A DNA stretch of 15,779 bases, from assembly GCA_016213865.1 (NCBI GenBank), contig JACQZL010000165.1, forward strand, positions 1 to 15,779, in the 5' to 3' direction. The position numbers were made by a program, and so were the translations under genes. Below, piece by piece: positions 1 to 6,333 of this stretch (position 1 is its first letter; each line of letters starts with the position of its first letter). The stretch comes from Candidatus Rifleibacteriota bacterium. GTDB taxonomy: Bacteria > UBP17 > UBA6191 > JACPRK01. The notes under the pieces were generated by a model. It was given only the letters and a program-made list of their open reading frames with translations. It was not told where the DNA came from and ran no database searches.

Positions 1-1131
1 CAGGCCGTTGGAGTGGAGGAAGTCGTCCAGGTCCTGCTCCCAGGGCTTGGGGCGCTTGTCGTCCTTGGGGAACTCCTGGATCAGTTCGAGGAGGTCGCAG
101 CCCAGCTCGTGGGCGAAGATCTCGCGCAGGCGGGCCGTGGGGAAGACACAGCTCGCGACGCCGAAGGAGCTGTAGTTGCGTTCCTTGCCCTTGAACTGGC
201 CGTCCGTGATCCGGAGGAACGCCTTGGCCGGGATGTTGGCCATGACGCTCTGCTGGTCCTTTGTGAGCGCCGTGCCCATGATATGGAAGATCTGCTCGGC
301 CGTGACCCTCTGGAGCAGCACGCGGTCGTTCACGTCCACGTCGCTCACGAGATAACAGAAGGTGAAGGGCTTCTCCTGGCCGGTCTGCTCCGTGACCTTG
401 AACGAATCGGAGTAGGCCGCCTTGAAGGGCTCCTTGCGGTCCATGAAGAAGTCCAGCTCGCGCAGGGCCGCGGCGCCGTTGGCGTTGATGCGCTCGTTCT
501 CCTCATCCGTGCGGCCGGCCAGGGCATCGGGCATGAACAGGTACCCCTGGATGATGGCCCGCTTCTTCTCCCGGCGGAAGACCTCGCGGACGATGTAGGC
601 CAGGTCCAGGAACATGCCGCTGCCGGTGCCGCCGCCCACGCTGGTCACGATGAAGACGTTGATGTCGACGTCCTTGGCCTTGGCCATCCGGAACGGCCCG
701 TCGGCGTCGATGTGCTTCTTGTCGGTGATGCGGCGCAGTCGGTCCTCAATCAGCCCACGGATCGTCTCGACATTCTTGAAGAGCCGCAGGCGCCCCACCG
801 CGCGGACCTGGCCGGCGCCCGGGCCGATCGCCTCGCGGACGGCGTGGGCCGGGTACCACCTCTTGATGTACGGGTGCTGGTCGATGTTGGCGACGACCGC
901 ACCCACGTCGGCGGTGATGTAGACCTTCTCTTGCGTCGTCAGCAGGTCCTCGCCCTTCTCCTCGACGTTGGGGTCCTGGTCGATGGTGAGCAGCCGGACG
1001 AGCTCCGGGACCGAGTGGCCGAAGTAGCTGCTCTCGAGGAACTGCCGCTTCAGCATCTTGACGACGTGGTAGCCGGTGCCGCCAAGTCCGATGACCAGAC
1101 TCGGGATCAATTCCTTGGTTTCAGGCGCCAT
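1..1131 (-). CDS. Tubulin-like (Tubulin_2/FtsZ-superfamily) protein, 3' end outside window
   Basis: Open through the left window edge; 377 N-terminal residues are visible. The start is ATG at 1131, preceded by GGGAGG about 7 nt upstream. Residues 15-20 read GLGGTG, as in the first nucleotide-binding loop of the tubulin/FtsZ fold. Residues 164-172 read SVGGGTGSG, the tubulin signature loop that contacts GTP phosphates. QDPN at 52-55 and the helix around 212-230 (NERINANGAAALREL) also fit the bacterial Tubulin_2 family. Members of that family are usually several hundred residues longer, so what is visible is mainly the GTPase half. Established: FtsZ/tubulin superfamily members bind GTP and many polymerise; some bacterial outlying families have been proposed to act in membrane remodelling. 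No partner gene is visible because the operon would continue to the left. The promoter at 1168-1196 fits its expression. Family assignment is firm; the cellular role is unknown. Confidence 0.88.
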   Translation of the reverse strand, partial: MAPETKELIPSLVIGLGGTGYHVVKMLKRQFLESSYFGHSVPELVRLLTIDQDPNVEEKGEDLLTTQEKVYITADVGAVVANIDQHPYIKRWYPAHAVREAIGPGAGQVRAVGRLRLFKNVETIRGLIEDRLRRITDKKHIDADGPFRMAKAKDVDINVFIVTSVGGGTGSGMFLDLAYIVREVFRREKKRAIIQGYLFMPDALAGRTDEENERINANGAAALRELDFFMDRKEPFKAAYSDSFKVTEQTGQEKPFTFCYLVSDVDVNDRVLLQRVTAEQIFHIMGTALTKDQQSVMANIPAKAFLRITDGQFKGKERNYSSFGVASCVFPTARLREIFAHELGCDLLELIQEFPKDDKRPKPWEQDLDDFLHSNGL

Positions 1132-1167
1132 TGAAACTCCCTCCCGCTAGGGGGCAATCCGTGCGGA

Positions 1168-1196
1168 ATCGTAGCGACGCGAACCGCCCAAGTCAA
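1168..1196 (-). promoter_or_regulatory. Sigma-70-type promoter of the tubulin-like gene
   Basis: Reading the minus strand, TTGACT (1196-1191) is followed after exactly 17 nt by TACGAT (1173-1168). The predicted transcript would start near 1161, giving a 5' leader of about 30 nt with the GGGAGG ribosome site. This is an inference from consensus match and position. Confidence 0.6.
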
Positions 1197-1321
1197 CGGG
1201 AGATCACGGGGGGGCGCGCGCGCGGTTCCCCGGGGAGCCGCGTTTTCGAGTAACCGTTCGCCCAGCCATGGCGGGGTTCCGCCCACGAGACTGGATCGCG
1301 GGGTCTTCCCAATCCGTTCGT

Positions 1322-1360
1322 CTGAGGAGCGCTCCGCAGGAGCTGACAAGCGCTCCTCAG
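1322..1360. repeat. Perfect 12-bp inverted repeat (hairpin)
   Basis: CTGAGGAGCGCT at 1322-1333 is the exact reverse complement of AGCGCTCCTCAG at 1349-1360, with a 15-nt loop. The left arm also contains the 10-bp palindrome GGAGCGCTCC (1326-1335). It lies between the divergent tubulin-like gene and the nucleotidyltransferase module. There is no T-run, so an intrinsic terminator is unlikely; a dispersed REP-like repeat or a protein-binding site is possible. Confidence 0.6.
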
Positions 1361-1363
1361 TGT

Positions 1364-1441
1364 CATGAGCGCGTCTCGAAGGACGGACGGGGAGGGCCGT
1401 CATACGGTCTGAGTCGCCGAGCGTAGCGAGGCGAGTCGAAC
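1364..1441. repeat. Dispersed CTGAG...GTCGAA-type intergenic repeat
   Basis: Two related blocks are seen: ATGAGCGCGTCTCGAAGGAC near 1365-1384, and a second running from CTGAGTCGCC to GGCGAGTCGAA at 1409-1440. The second contains a TCGCC/GGCGA stem (1414-1418 with 1430-1434). The layout, CTGAG then a G+C-rich hairpin then TCGAAGGAC, recurs in reverse orientation at the right window edge (15712-15779). I interpret both as copies of one dispersed repeat family. Confidence 0.4.
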
Positions 1442-1502
1442 GCGCAGTACCTCGGCCGGCTGCCAGGCCCACGTGGACTCCTGGCTGCTCATGAAAGGTA
1501 GA

Positions 1503-1817
1503 ATGGTCGTGAAGATGGACGACGGCATTTCGAGAACGCCCAGGGTCAAGGGAAGCCACTCGTCGGGGTTACCCGGATGGGCCCGGCCGGAGCTCCTCGA
1601 GGCATTCGAGGAGCGCAAGCTCGCGCGTTGTCGGGCCATGACGCCGGAGCAGAGGGCCGGCGACCTGGAGATGCTCTGCGAGACAGCCCTACAGCTCGTC
1701 GGTTGCAGACCGGATTCGCGCGAGGTCCTGCGCCTCGAGACGCCGGTTCCGGAGAGCACCAGACGGCTCTTGAAGCGTCTACGACAAGGATATCGCTGGC
1801 GTGGAGTTCAATCGTAG
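1503..1817 (+). CDS. Small helical protein, partner of the nucleotidyltransferase
   Basis: About 104 residues. The ATG at 1503 has AAAGG about 7 nt upstream; an in-frame upstream start at 1473 and a downstream ATG at 1515 are alternatives. The middle (around WARPELLEAFEERKLARC and MTPEQRAGDLEMLCETALQL) is predicted helical and charged, followed by a basic C-terminus (RRLLKRLRQGYRW). No enzymatic motif or membrane segment is seen. Its last 17 nt overlap the next gene, which implies translational coupling. Small helical proteins of this type with MTPEQR-like helices are often found next to AbiEii/MNT-type nucleotidyltransferases. By position it could be the antitoxin or a regulatory subunit, but no DNA-binding motif is evident. 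A TAGAAT at 1499-1504 could be the -10 of a short-leader transcript starting near the 1515 ATG; this is weak. Confidence 0.65.
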   Translation: MVVKMDDGISRTPRVKGSHSSGLPGWARPELLEAFEERKLARCRAMTPEQRAGDLEMLCETALQLVGCRPDSREVLRLETPVPESTRRLLKRLRQGYRWRGVQS

Positions 1818-2367
1818 GCTCCTCGAGCTCGCACGACGACTGGGACTGGCACTCGACGCCGCGGGCGTCGATTACGCTCTCGGCGGCGCTCTGGCGTTCG
1901 GTATCTGGGGCGAGCCACGTGGCACCAAGGACATCGACCTCGCCACCTATGTGCGCAAGGAAGAACTGGAGCGTGTCTTCTCCACGCTGCAGCAGACGGG
2001 CGCCGAGGTCGACAGGTCTGCCTGCCGCTGGGAGTTGGAGAACTGGGGGCACTTCGAGGTGGACCTCGAAGGGATCCGTGTGGACGTGTTCCTTCCGGAC
2101 TTTCCACTGTACGACTGGGCGCACCCGCGACGGCGCCAGATCGCCGTGGGCGAATCCCGGCTCTGGTTCTGGGCGGCCGAGGACATCCTCCTGTTCAAGC
2201 TCCTCTTCTTTCGCGCCAAGGACAAGCTCGATATCGAGACCTTGTTGAAGGTCCAGAGAAGAGACCTCGACCTCCAGTACATCCGCAAGGCGCTGCGAGA
2301 GATCTTCCAGGATGAGGAACGTTCAGAGTGGCTCGAACACGCTGTCGGCGAGATCCTCGGGCCCTGA
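1801..2367 (+). CDS. Minimal nucleotidyltransferase (MNT/AbiEii-like)
   Basis: 188 residues from GTG at 1801, with AAGGA at 1786-1790 as ribosome site; the start lies inside the preceding gene. The nucleotidyltransferase core is clear: GG at 28-29, then GEPRGTKDIDL at 37-47 with metal-binding Asp44 and Asp46, and a third acidic position Asp95 in RVDVFLPD. The C-terminal helices (FRAKDKLDIETLL, 137-149) match the pattern of small stand-alone nucleotidyltransferases. In this superfamily these acidic residues bind Mg for NMP transfer; AbiEii- and MNT-type members modify tRNA or partner proteins in toxin-antitoxin and phage-defence modules. The target here cannot be read from the sequence. Overlap with the upstream helical protein supports a two-component module. 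Transfer to this locus is plausible but its codon use does not stand out. Confidence 0.82.
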   Translation: MEFNRRLLELARRLGLALDAAGVDYALGGALAFGIWGEPRGTKDIDLATYVRKEELERVFSTLQQTGAEVDRSACRWELENWGHFEVDLEGIRVDVFLPDFPLYDWAHPRRRQIAVGESRLWFWAAEDILLFKLLFFRAKDKLDIETLLKVQRRDLDLQYIRKALREIFQDEERSEWLEHAVGEILGP

Positions 2368-2401
2368 ACAGGGCGGGCCGGGCGCGAGCCCGAAGGGACC
2401 G

Positions 2402-2508
2402 AACCGCCGAGTTCGCCGAGGACGCGGAGGAGAGGCAGAAGTGGCCCTGAGAGGGCCGTCTCGCATTTTCTCTCCGCGTTCTCCGCGTTCTCCGCGCTCT
2501 CGGCGGTT
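2402..2508. repeat. Element A: pseudo-palindromic repeat with degenerate 9-nt units
   Basis: The outer ends are a perfect 10-bp inverted repeat (AACCGCCGAG at 2402-2411, CTCGGCGGTT at 2499-2508). The right arm is a near-tandem run of the 9-mer GTTCTCCGC (about 2470-2500), and the left arm carries degenerate complements (GCCGAGGACGCGGAGGAGAG). The centre has its own perfect hairpin, GGCCCT-GAG-AGGGCC at 2443-2457. It sits between the convergent nucleotidyltransferase and methyltransferase genes and may also stop transcription. I recognise this type of intergenic element from many high-GC bacterial genomes; no coding function is known to me. Confidence 0.7.
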
Positions 2509-2570
2509 CACCTCGGACTCTGTACGGAGACCAACCAGAGCTGCTCCTGACCTGCGGCTCGGATCTGGCG

Positions 2571-3845
2571 CTATTTCTCCAGCAGCACCACCGCCTCGAC
2601 GTGGAACGTCTGCGGGAACATGTCGAGCGCCATCGCGCGGGCGATTCGGTAGCCGCCGCCGCCGAGCCGTCCCAGGTCGCGGGCCAGCGTGGCGGCGTTG
2701 CAGCTCACGTAGACCAGCCGCCTGGCGCCCAGTCCGAGCAACGGCTCGAGCGCCTCCGCGGCCCCCGAGCGCGGCGGGTCCAGGACGACGATCTGCGGGC
2801 GAGGCAGACTGCCGACTGCCAGGGTGCGGCCGACGTCTCCACGCCGGAACTCGGCGTTCGTGAGGCCCCACGTCCTGGCGTTGCGCCGCGCGTCTTCGAC
2901 CGCCCCGGCGCTGCGCTCGATCCCCACGACCCGGCCTGCCACCAGCGCCAGCGGGAGGGCCAGGTTGCCGGCGCCCGCGTAGAGGTCGAGGACGGTGTCG
3001 GCCGGTCCTGGAGCTGCGTACTCGACGACCCGTGAGACGAGCCGGCGGTTCTGGGCGTGGTGGATCTGGCTGAAGGAGCCCGGGCGGACCTCCAAGACGC
3101 GTTCGCCACGCGCGGTATCGAGCACCAGGCGGCATCGCAAGTCCGGGTCCGTCTCGTGACGCACGCGTCCCCGCGCGTCGACGATCCTGCACGGGAAGCC
3201 GGCCAGGGCGGCCCGATAGGCGTCAGCGCTTGCCTCGACCTGCAGGCCCGCGTGAACCCGGCCGTCGCCGACGGCGGTCAGTTCCAGCTTGAACGAACCG
3301 GCCGGCCAGCGGCGCGAGGCCAGCTCGGCCACCGCTCGGTCCAGCTCGGGAAGCAGTACGCGGCACGTCCCCGGCACAGGCACGACCTCGCGAGAAGCGG
3401 CCGCCAGAAAGCCGAGGGAGGCCGGTCCCCCGTGGCTGCGCCCTCGCAGGATTGCCCGCGAGCGGTACGCCAGGTCCTCGCCCTGCGGCGCTCCCAGCGG
3501 AGGGTCCCAGCTCTCGACCGCGACCTTGCCCAGGCGCGTCAGGGTGTCCGCAAGTGCCTGGGCCTTCGCCTCCGTCTGCGTGGCCCGGCTCAGGTGGAGC
3601 CACTGGCACCCGCCGCAGCGGCCGAACGCGGGACAGACCGGGTCGACGCGCCCGGCCCCTGCCCGCAGCACCCGTTCGACCACCGCCTCGGCGTGACGCG
3701 CGTGCACGGCCGTGACGCGCGCGGCGACGCGATCGCCAGGGGCGCCCGGCGTGACGAACACGACGAGCCCCTCGTGCCGGGCCACGGCAGCGCCGCCGAA
3801 GGCCACGCGGTCGAGCTCGAGCTCGAGTGGGTCACCTGGGGTCAA
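2571..3845 (-). CDS. 23S rRNA (uracil-5-)-methyltransferase, TrmA/RlmD/RlmCD family
   Basis: 424 residues. The TRAM RNA-binding domain covers about residues 1-60 (FGGAAVARHEGLVVFV, GAPGD). An Fe-S cluster motif follows with Cys71, Cys77 and Cys80, and a fourth Cys161 fits the family pattern. The SAM-binding loop is DLYAGAGNL at 287-295, then DPPRSG at 356-361. The nucleophile is Cys382 in YVSCNAATLARD, and Glu417 in the C-terminal FHVEAVVLLEK is the expected general base. The family makes 5-methyluridine in 23S rRNA (U747 and/or U1939) or tRNA; which site cannot be told from sequence. The start is TTG at 3845 with no strong ribosome site; it is the only plausible start before an upstream in-frame stop and it places the TRAM domain normally. 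The gene lies 165 bp downstream of the LPP20-like gene on the same strand. Confidence 0.93.
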   Translation of the reverse strand: MTPGDPLELELDRVAFGGAAVARHEGLVVFVTPGAPGDRVAARVTAVHARHAEAVVERVLRAGAGRVDPVCPAFGRCGGCQWLHLSRATQTEAKAQALADTLTRLGKVAVESWDPPLGAPQGEDLAYRSRAILRGRSHGGPASLGFLAAASREVVPVPGTCRVLLPELDRAVAELASRRWPAGSFKLELTAVGDGRVHAGLQVEASADAYRAALAGFPCRIVDARGRVRHETDPDLRCRLVLDTARGERVLEVRPGSFSQIHHAQNRRLVSRVVEYAAPGPADTVLDLYAGAGNLALPLALVAGRVVGIERSAGAVEDARRNARTWGLTNAEFRRGDVGRTLAVGSLPRPQIVVLDPPRSGAAEALEPLLGLGARRLVYVSCNAATLARDLGRLGGGGYRIARAMALDMFPQTFHVEAVVLLEK

Positions 3846-4010
3846 AGGTCGCGAGGGCTTTCTTCAAGGAGTTGTTCGAGAAGCAGGCTATGCAGGGATT
3901 CGTCTCGACAGTGACGCGTGCGGCGCAAGGGCGGCGAGCGGGCCACGGTGGACATGAGCAGCCGCCGGGCCTGCGCGCAAGCCTGGCAGAGCCTGCCGGC
4001 GGCCAGCCGG

Positions 4011-4661
4011 CTATCTTGCCTTCTTCAGCCGGAACTCGATGGTGACCACCCAGAGGCTGCCTTCCTGCTTGCTGTCCTGTCGCAGGATCTCGTAGTCGGC
4101 GCCAGTGACCGTGCCCTGGACCAGTCGGGTGGTGGTGCCGTCGGCATTGCGGGTCACCTGCTCCCCGTACAGGGCGCGCGCGACCTTTCGCTGGAGGTCC
4201 ATCTGGGCGATGCTCCGGGCCATCGACAGGTTCTTGCTGCGCCCAACGGCCGTCTGGGGTTCGCTGCTCACGGGACCGCGGCCCCCGTCGACGTCACTGC
4301 GCGGAGAACGAGTGGGGTTCGGCTCCAGCAACTCCAGGTGCTCGGTATGGTCCTTCAGCCACAGGGCATTCGCGTAGTTCTGGAGCAACCCGTACAGCAC
4401 GCGTTTCTCTCCGTCCAAGAGCTCCTTGCGCAGCAAGGGGACCTCTCGGTTGATGCGCAAGAAACCGTCCAGGGTGGGCTCCTTCAGGAAGTCGAGCAGG
4501 AGCTTCGCCACGTCATGCGAAGTTGGCGCCGCGACTGCTCCCGGGTTCCCCGCCTCGGTGTGGGAGAGCCGCTCGAAAGAGGGAGTAGATGACTGGGCCA
4601 GCGCCGGAGCGGCCAGGACAGTAAGGGTGACCAGAATTGTCAGGGCCAGGACAGCTTTCAT
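4011..4661 (-). CDS. Secreted LPP20-like protein
   Basis: 216 residues from ATG at 4661, with AGGAGA (4672-4667) 5 nt upstream. Residues 1-22 form a Sec signal peptide ending ALA, cleaved before Gln23; there is no lipobox Cys, so the product should be periplasmic or exported rather than lipid-anchored. Residues 45-112 look helical. A linker rich in Pro, Ser, Arg and Gly follows (113-140). Residues 141-214 (SMARSIAQMDLQRKVARAL, GEQV, VQGTVTGADYEIL, LWVVTIEFRL) follow the alternating pattern of LPP20/FlgO-type envelope domains. Role unknown. Expression is supported by the promoter at 4717-4744 and a 5' stem-loop in the leader. LPP20 assignment is by pattern and is moderate. Confidence 0.8.
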   Translation of the reverse strand: MKAVLALTILVTLTVLAAPALAQSSTPSFERLSHTEAGNPGAVAAPTSHDVAKLLLDFLKEPTLDGFLRINREVPLLRKELLDGEKRVLYGLLQNYANALWLKDHTEHLELLEPNPTRSPRSDVDGGRGPVSSEPQTAVGRSKNLSMARSIAQMDLQRKVARALYGEQVTRNADGTTTRLVQGTVTGADYEILRQDSKQEGSLWVVTIEFRLKKAR

Positions 4662-4679
4662 GGGTGTCTCCTAGACTCG

Positions 4680-4710
4680 TGAACTCGCTCCGGCAGGGCT
4701 CCGGAGTTCA
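4680..4710 (-). promoter_or_regulatory. Stem-loop at the predicted 5' end of the LPP20-like mRNA
   Basis: On the minus strand CTCCGG, a 7-nt loop and CCGGAG form a perfect inner stem, enclosed by TGAA/TTCA with a small bulge. The predicted transcription start (about 4710) coincides with the base of the structure, and the ribosome site follows 8 nt later. A 5'-terminal hairpin can stabilise mRNA; that role is inferred. Confidence 0.4.
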
Positions 4711-4716
4711 TGGGGC

Positions 4717-4744
4717 ATTCTATCTCGACTGTCTCGAGTTTCAA
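4717..4744 (-). promoter_or_regulatory. Sigma-70-type promoter of the LPP20-like gene
   Basis: Minus strand TTGAAA (4744-4739), 16-nt spacer, TAGAAT (4722-4717). The leader to ATG 4661 would be about 50 nt. Two hexamers at 5/6 identity with correct spacing directly upstream of a gene make this a good call. Confidence 0.65.
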
Positions 4745-4765
4745 GCAAGTAGGCTCTGCGGGGGG

Positions 4766-5017
4766 CGACTGCACCTGCTCCAGGTCCACGCGCCCGTCGA
4801 GGCCCTTCTCCCGCTGGCGCCGTTGGCCCTCGACGAGCCCGGCCTGTCTGTCCCCGAGCGGCTGGCCACCTATCAGGCGCTCGCCCCCCTGACCGTGGTG
4901 GACGCCGTCGCCACGGCCTACGGCCTGGCTTTCCCCTGGGGGCACCAGCTCTCCCGCCGGATGGGGAAGACGTTCAGGATGGTGGACCCGCCGCAACCTG
5001 CAGGGATGAACAACTAC
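4766..5017 (+). pseudogene. Truncated coding remnant, copy 1 (unknown family)
   Basis: In this frame nearly every codon ends in G or C and the product reads like a protein (VPERLATYQALAPLTVVDAV, then AYGLAFPWGHQLSRRMGKTF). There is no start codon context, and the frame loses coding character after about 5017. Codons after 4986 still align one-for-one with copy 2 (both keep Asn-Asn-Tyr), so the two are diverged paralogous fragments rather than chance repeats. I do not recognise the family. The opposite strand shows only shadow-like composition here. Confidence 0.5.
4895..4986 (+). repeat. 92-bp direct repeat, copy 1
   Basis: Identical to 7800-7891 except one base (C4946 versus G7851, giving Gln versus Glu in the shared frame). 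It lies inside coding remnant copy 1, 2905 bp from its partner. Confidence 0.95.
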
Positions 5018-5025
5018 GCAAGGAG

Positions 5026-5223
5026 TAGGTCTTCCGCTGCTTGCGTGCGTTGGAGTGACGGGCCGTTCCGTTCTGGCGTCCGATGTCCTGAATTTGCTGC
5101 TGCTGGCCGGCCTCCGGCCGTGGTCCATCAGGCCGCCTGCTGCCGAAGCAAGTACGACGGATCTGGTGGTGGAATGGGTGCATGTCTCGTAGGTGGTCCC
5201 ACGCCTGTTTGGGAAGGCCCTGG
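5026..5223 (-). other. Possible transposase-like C-terminal remnant
   Basis: One minus-strand frame reads as a coherent, polar protein tail (WDHLRDMHPFHHQIRRT, then FGSRRPDGPRPEAGQQQQ and a basic end). Codons here end in A or T more often than in neighbouring genes, suggesting foreign origin. There is no start codon, no catalytic motif and no terminal inverted repeat. It lies between remnant copy 1 and element B. The resemblance to a mobile-element protein tail is an impression only. Confidence 0.25.
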
Positions 5224-5233
5224 CTTGACTCCT

Positions 5234-5385
5234 CGACACGGAGCCACAGAGAAAGAGAGACCGTGAGTGGCGACGTCCATCGGATGACAAGACGAGGGAG
5301 ACTCGAGGGGTCGCGGCGCCTGCGAGCGAGGCAGAGGGAGATCCCTCTGTGCCTCTGTGTCTCTGCGTCTCTGGGTTTCTCCTGC
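5234..5385. repeat. Element B: pseudo-palindromic repeat (ACAGAG type)
   Basis: The left arm is CACGGAGCCACAGAGAAAGA (from 5238). The right arm is a run of degenerate 8-9-mers (CTCTGTGCCTCTGTGTCTCT, then GCGTCTCTGGG), about 5345-5375, complementary in kind to the left. The centre, about 80 bp, is unrelated. Translated on the minus strand it gives the ETQRHRGTEG-like peptide familiar from this intergenic repeat type. It has the same architecture as elements A and C but a different unit sequence. Confidence 0.65.
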
Positions 5386-5394
5386 AAGGGGGGG

Positions 5395-5422
5395 CCACCC
5401 ACGGGACACGCACCCGTGGTGG
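5395..5422. repeat. Hairpin upstream of the methyltransferase promoter
   Basis: CCACCCACGGG (5395-5405) pairs with CCCGTGGTGG (5413-5422) with a single bulged C and a 7-nt loop. It ends 11 bp before the -35 hexamer at 5433, so it could be an operator or a terminator of upstream reading; no T-run follows. Confidence 0.45.
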
Positions 5423-5432
5423 AATGCCTCGG

Positions 5433-5461
5433 TTGCCAAGGCAGCGGCCGGCTGCTAGAAT
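5433..5461 (+). promoter_or_regulatory. Sigma-70-type promoter upstream of the polysaccharide genes
   Basis: TTGCCA (5433-5438), 17-nt spacer, TAGAAT (5456-5461). A start near 5468 would leave a leader of about 240 nt before the methyltransferase ATG at 5707, unusually long compared with the roughly 30-50 nt at the other promoters here. Confidence 0.5.
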
Positions 5462-5706
5462 CCCAACCTGATGATTCACACCCGCTCCGTGCCGGTCGGT
5501 TGCAGGATCTTCGCGAGTTCGATCCTCCAGGAACGCGCTCCCGGGGAAGCACCTGAGAACCTCGGCTCCGCCCGGCTAGGTGTCTCTTCCAGGCACAGCC
5601 CGTGCAGGCTCGCGAGCGGCCCTCCCGCTTGCCGTCGCGATTCCTCGCACTGCGTCGCGTAGGGGACGGACGCAAGGAAGGGCCCGACAAGCGAATCCTG
5701 TTGCCT

Positions 5707-6297
5707 ATGTCGACGAAGCACCTCGATCTCGGATGCGGCCCCTCACCGAGAAATCCATATCGTTGTGAGGAGACCCACGGCATCGACCTGGCACTGCCTG
5801 CGGACGTGAAGCTCCCGTTCTTCGTGGCCGCGAACCTGTCTGTGGAACCGATACCACACGAGGACTCGACGTTCGACTCGGTGTCCGCCTACGACTTCCT
5901 CGAGCATGTCCCGCGGGTATTGCCGGGCCCGGACGGGAGTGGCACGCGCTTCTCTTTCGTGGAACTGATGAGTGAGATCCACCGCGTGCTCAAGCCGTCG
6001 TGGCGTTTCTACGCTGTCACCCCGGCCTTTCCCCGTGCCGAGGCGTTCGTCGACCCGACGCACGTGAAGGTCATCACCGAGCGGACGCATCTGTATCTTG
6101 CTGGGGAGACGCCGGGCGCCCACCAGTACGGTTTCCGGGGTCGGTTTCGGGTGTTGCGCGCACACTGGACCCGCAAGCGCCTCAGCCAGGACTACGAACC
6201 GGTGACACCGGATCTGGTGCACCGGCTGCGCAGGCTCCTGGATGTGCTCAAGCGCCGTCGGCACCACATGCTCTGGGAGTTGGAGGCAGTCAAGTAG
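5707..6297 (+). CDS. SAM-dependent class I methyltransferase, surface-polysaccharide type
   Basis: 196 residues from ATG 5707. Motif I LDLGCGP is at 6-12 and the acidic ribose-binding residue is in GIDL at 25-28; FDSVSAYDFLEHV (56-68) matches the Methyltransf_11-like post-motif region. The segment LMSEIHRVLKPSWRFYAVTP and the later DPTHVKVIT pattern resemble small methyltransferases that occur in O-antigen and capsule clusters. The substrate is not deducible; a sugar or glycan intermediate is inferred from the downstream ligase. The frame is open back to GTG 5602, but ATG 5707 puts motif I at the usual distance from the N-terminus. No clear ribosome site precedes it. The gene is followed within 40 bp by the ligase gene. 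Confidence 0.82.
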   Translation: MSTKHLDLGCGPSPRNPYRCEETHGIDLALPADVKLPFFVAANLSVEPIPHEDSTFDSVSAYDFLEHVPRVLPGPDGSGTRFSFVELMSEIHRVLKPSWRFYAVTPAFPRAEAFVDPTHVKVITERTHLYLAGETPGAHQYGFRGRFRVLRAHWTRKRLSQDYEPVTPDLVHRLRRLLDVLKRRRHHMLWELEAVK

Positions 6298-6333
6298 TCC
6301 CTGTTGACTGGTGCCATTATCTTCTGTTCACTC

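Noticed and set aside
13..1134. Long plus-strand frame (373 codons)
   Set aside because: Antisense shadow of the tubulin-like gene; low-complexity product rich in Leu, Val, Glu and Asp with no motif.
2402..2508. Element A (and B, C) as CRISPR arrays
   Set aside because: The repeated units are 8-9 nt, degenerate, adjoining and inverted between arms; there are no spacers of 25-45 nt between constant repeats and no cas genes.
2323..3192. Minus-strand frame (289 codons), and the plus frame 3057-3914
   Set aside because: Both overlap the rRNA methyltransferase in other frames and are Arg/Gly/Pro-rich without motifs.
3995..4011. GCCGGC-GGCCA-GCCGGC hairpin after the LPP20-like gene as a terminator
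   Set aside because: Short self-palindromic stem at the stop codon with no T-tract; such stems are common in GC-rich DNA.
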